A DNA stretch of 12,507 nt, taken from assembly GCA_964608325.1 (NCBI GenBank), contig CAZSMX010000018.1, positions 1 through 12,507 of the forward strand, read 5' to 3'. The position numbers and the translations under genes were made by a program. Within the stretch, counting starts at the first letter, position 1, and the number at the start of each line of letters is the position of its first letter. This document shows, one piece after another, positions 11,697-12,507 of the stretch. Below the pieces are notes generated by a model. It saw nothing but the letters and a program-made list of their open reading frames with translations. It ran no database searches and was not told the DNA's origin. The stretch comes from CAZRVH01 sp964608325. Its GTDB lineage: Bacteria > Patescibacteriota > Gracilibacteria > Peribacterales > Peribacteraceae.

Positions 11697-11739
11697 ATCC
11701 CGCCCCTTCAATCCATCTCTCTGCGTAGGAGTCCTATCC

Positions 11740-12018
11740 ATGTTAGTCCTGTCGCGACAACGCGATGAAAGTATCATCATCGGTGATAACATCGTTATTA
11801 CCATCGTTGATATTCGCGGCGACAAAGTGCGCCTCGGTATCGACGCCCCCACGGAAATTCCGGTCCATCGCTTGGAGGTTCACTTGGCCATCAATCGGGC
11901 GAACTTTTGCAGCGGCGCTATCTCGGAAAAAGAATTTCTCACCTTGGGTGGCACGCCTGAAGAAGTCCGGAAGATCAAGGCCGATCCCAAATACGTTCCC
12001 TACAAGGAAGAAGGGTAG
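11740..12018 (+). CDS. csrA: Carbon storage regulator CsrA
   Basis: CsrA is a dimeric RNA-binding protein that controls translation and mRNA stability by binding GGA motifs. ATG 11740 gives the family start MLVLSRQRDESIIIGD, with AGGAGT seven bases upstream. The RNA-contacting residues Leu4, Arg6 and the VHR motif (42-44, including Arg44) are present, as are GDKVRLGIDAP and the helix that follows. At 92 residues it is about 30 longer than E. coli CsrA; the extra C-terminal part (FLTLGGTPEEVRKIKADPKY) looks helical and has no function known to me. Its own promoter, leader hairpin and terminator make it a single-gene unit. Confidence 0.95.
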   Translation: MLVLSRQRDESIIIGDNIVITIVDIRGDKVRLGIDAPTEIPVHRLEVHLAINRANFCSGAISEKEFLTLGGTPEEVRKIKADPKYVPYKEEG

Positions 12019-12056
12019 ATAACATGACGCCTCATCCCCAACGGATGATGCGCACC

Positions 12057-12092
12057 AAGGCCGGCCGCACCACGCGTGCGCCGGCTTTTTTT
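12057..12092 (+). terminator. Rho-independent terminator of csrA
   Basis: GCCGGC (12060-12065) and GCCGGC (12080-12085) pair, with an inner GCAC/GTGC extension, followed by seven T. It lies 39 nt after the csrA stop. Confidence 0.88.
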
Positions 12093-12106
12093 AGTCGAAA
12101 AGGGGA

Positions 12107-12129
12107 TTATGCACAGGGGGTGTGTATAA
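12107..12129. promoter_or_regulatory. Pair of inverted perfect DnaA boxes
   Basis: TTATGCACA (12107-12115) and TGTGTATAA (12121-12129, the reverse complement of TTATACACA) both fit the TTATNCACA DnaA-box consensus exactly. They face each other across a GGGGG spacer. They start the gene-free, AT-rich end of the window, so they may belong to a replication origin or a DnaA-regulated promoter. Confidence 0.55.
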
Positions 12130-12507
12130 CGGGCGGTTAGTAAGGCGTTCTGGCGCCACATGTGAAGCAAAGATAACCCTGATGTCAGGCTGTCTTTACA
12201 TTTTTCGGTGTTTTTTGGCTTGGCTGCCTCGTTTCCTCGCTTCATTTGCAAACGATTCTAGGCCTATTTCCAGAAGAAACCTTTTATAATGCCGAGAAAA
12301 GCTTATTAGATGTTCTATAAACGTTCCAATAGGCTGAAATGTGAAGTTATCTATACCAAATGCACAGGATTATCGACGAAGCTCGGTTGTTAGGCCAACT
12401 TTTGACAATAGAAAGTGATTCTTAGCAACTGTTTTTTGGGGTGTCCGAAAAGAATCAAAACATAATTTTCCCACTAAAATTCCGTTTAGAAAGCGCCTAT
12501 TCTCACT
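12130..12507. other. Gene-free AT-rich stretch at the window end
   Basis: No convincing ORF on either strand. It contains degenerate DnaA-like 9-mers (TTATCTATA, AAATGCACA and TTATCGACG between about 12345 and 12377), a TATAAT within CTTTTATAATG (near 12285) without a matching -35, and an isolated TTGACA (12402-12407) without a good -10. AT content is clearly higher than in the rest of the window. This would fit an origin flank or a leader of a gene beyond the window. Confidence 0.45.

Overview
The window looks like a chromosomal segment of a small-genome bacterium that uses the standard genetic code. gatC, rnpA, yidC and fbaB all end in TGA at positions where the next gene or the protein family's length confirms a true stop. 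The gene set (GatC-GatA, RnpA-YidC with a short YidC, an FbaB-type class I aldolase, CysRS and a 92-residue CsrA), the moderately high GC and the many small orphan ORFs suggest a Patescibacteria/CPR lineage, perhaps Peregrinibacteria/Peribacteria. That placement is an inference from gene content. Standard code argues against Gracilibacteria and Absconditabacteria.

Layout: 1-43 is the 3' part of a tRNA-Asp. 274-825 is a helix-turn-helix plus coiled-coil protein with its own terminator. 1051-1545 is an orphan protein. gatC-gatA (3408-1650) run on the minus strand and face 1051-1545 across a large inverted repeat. rnpA-yidC (4107-5818) overlap by ATGA and lie divergent to a small minus-strand gene (3910-3605). 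After yidC come a 79-nt imperfect hairpin, an unknown 129-aa ORF (5954-6343) and the convergent fbaB (7368-6304). 7649-9752 is an array of small minus-strand genes, interrupted by a 100-N gap that looks like an assembly artefact. cysS (10080-11588) and csrA (11740-12018) follow. The last 415 bases hold no gene but start with two perfect, inverted DnaA-box 9-mers.

The most unusual content is a family of six minus-strand cassettes: five in tandem between 7649 and 9752 (units A-E) and one remote copy between gatC and rnpA (unit F, 3506-3996). Read in the minus sense, each has the same order: an outer arm (P1), a small hairpin (P2) about 3-11 nt later, a ribosome binding site, a small ORF, a strong and usually perfect hairpin (Pn), then the complement of the outer arm (P1'). 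The P1 pairing differs in sequence from unit to unit but is kept within each unit, as expected for selected base pairing. Units A, C and F also share the 9-mer TTCACAGCA 4-5 nt outside the 5' arm. The encoded proteins (34, 50, 66, 74 and 101 aa; unit A is broken or frameshifted) are mostly arginine/lysine-rich and do not look alike. In unit F a good promoter and a terminator lie outside the closing stem, so both arms should be on one mRNA. I know of no described family with this layout; the closest analogy I can name is the 5'-3' closure of hok-type mRNAs.

How the genes work together: tRNA-Asp, GatCA (tRNA-dependent amidation), RnpA (tRNA 5' maturation), CysRS and YidC (membrane insertion) are translation and protein biogenesis functions. 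FbaB is central carbon metabolism. CsrA is a post-transcriptional regulator whose own leader carries a hairpin with AGGAG in its loop. A similar AGGAG-loop hairpin sits at the ribosome binding site of cassette A.
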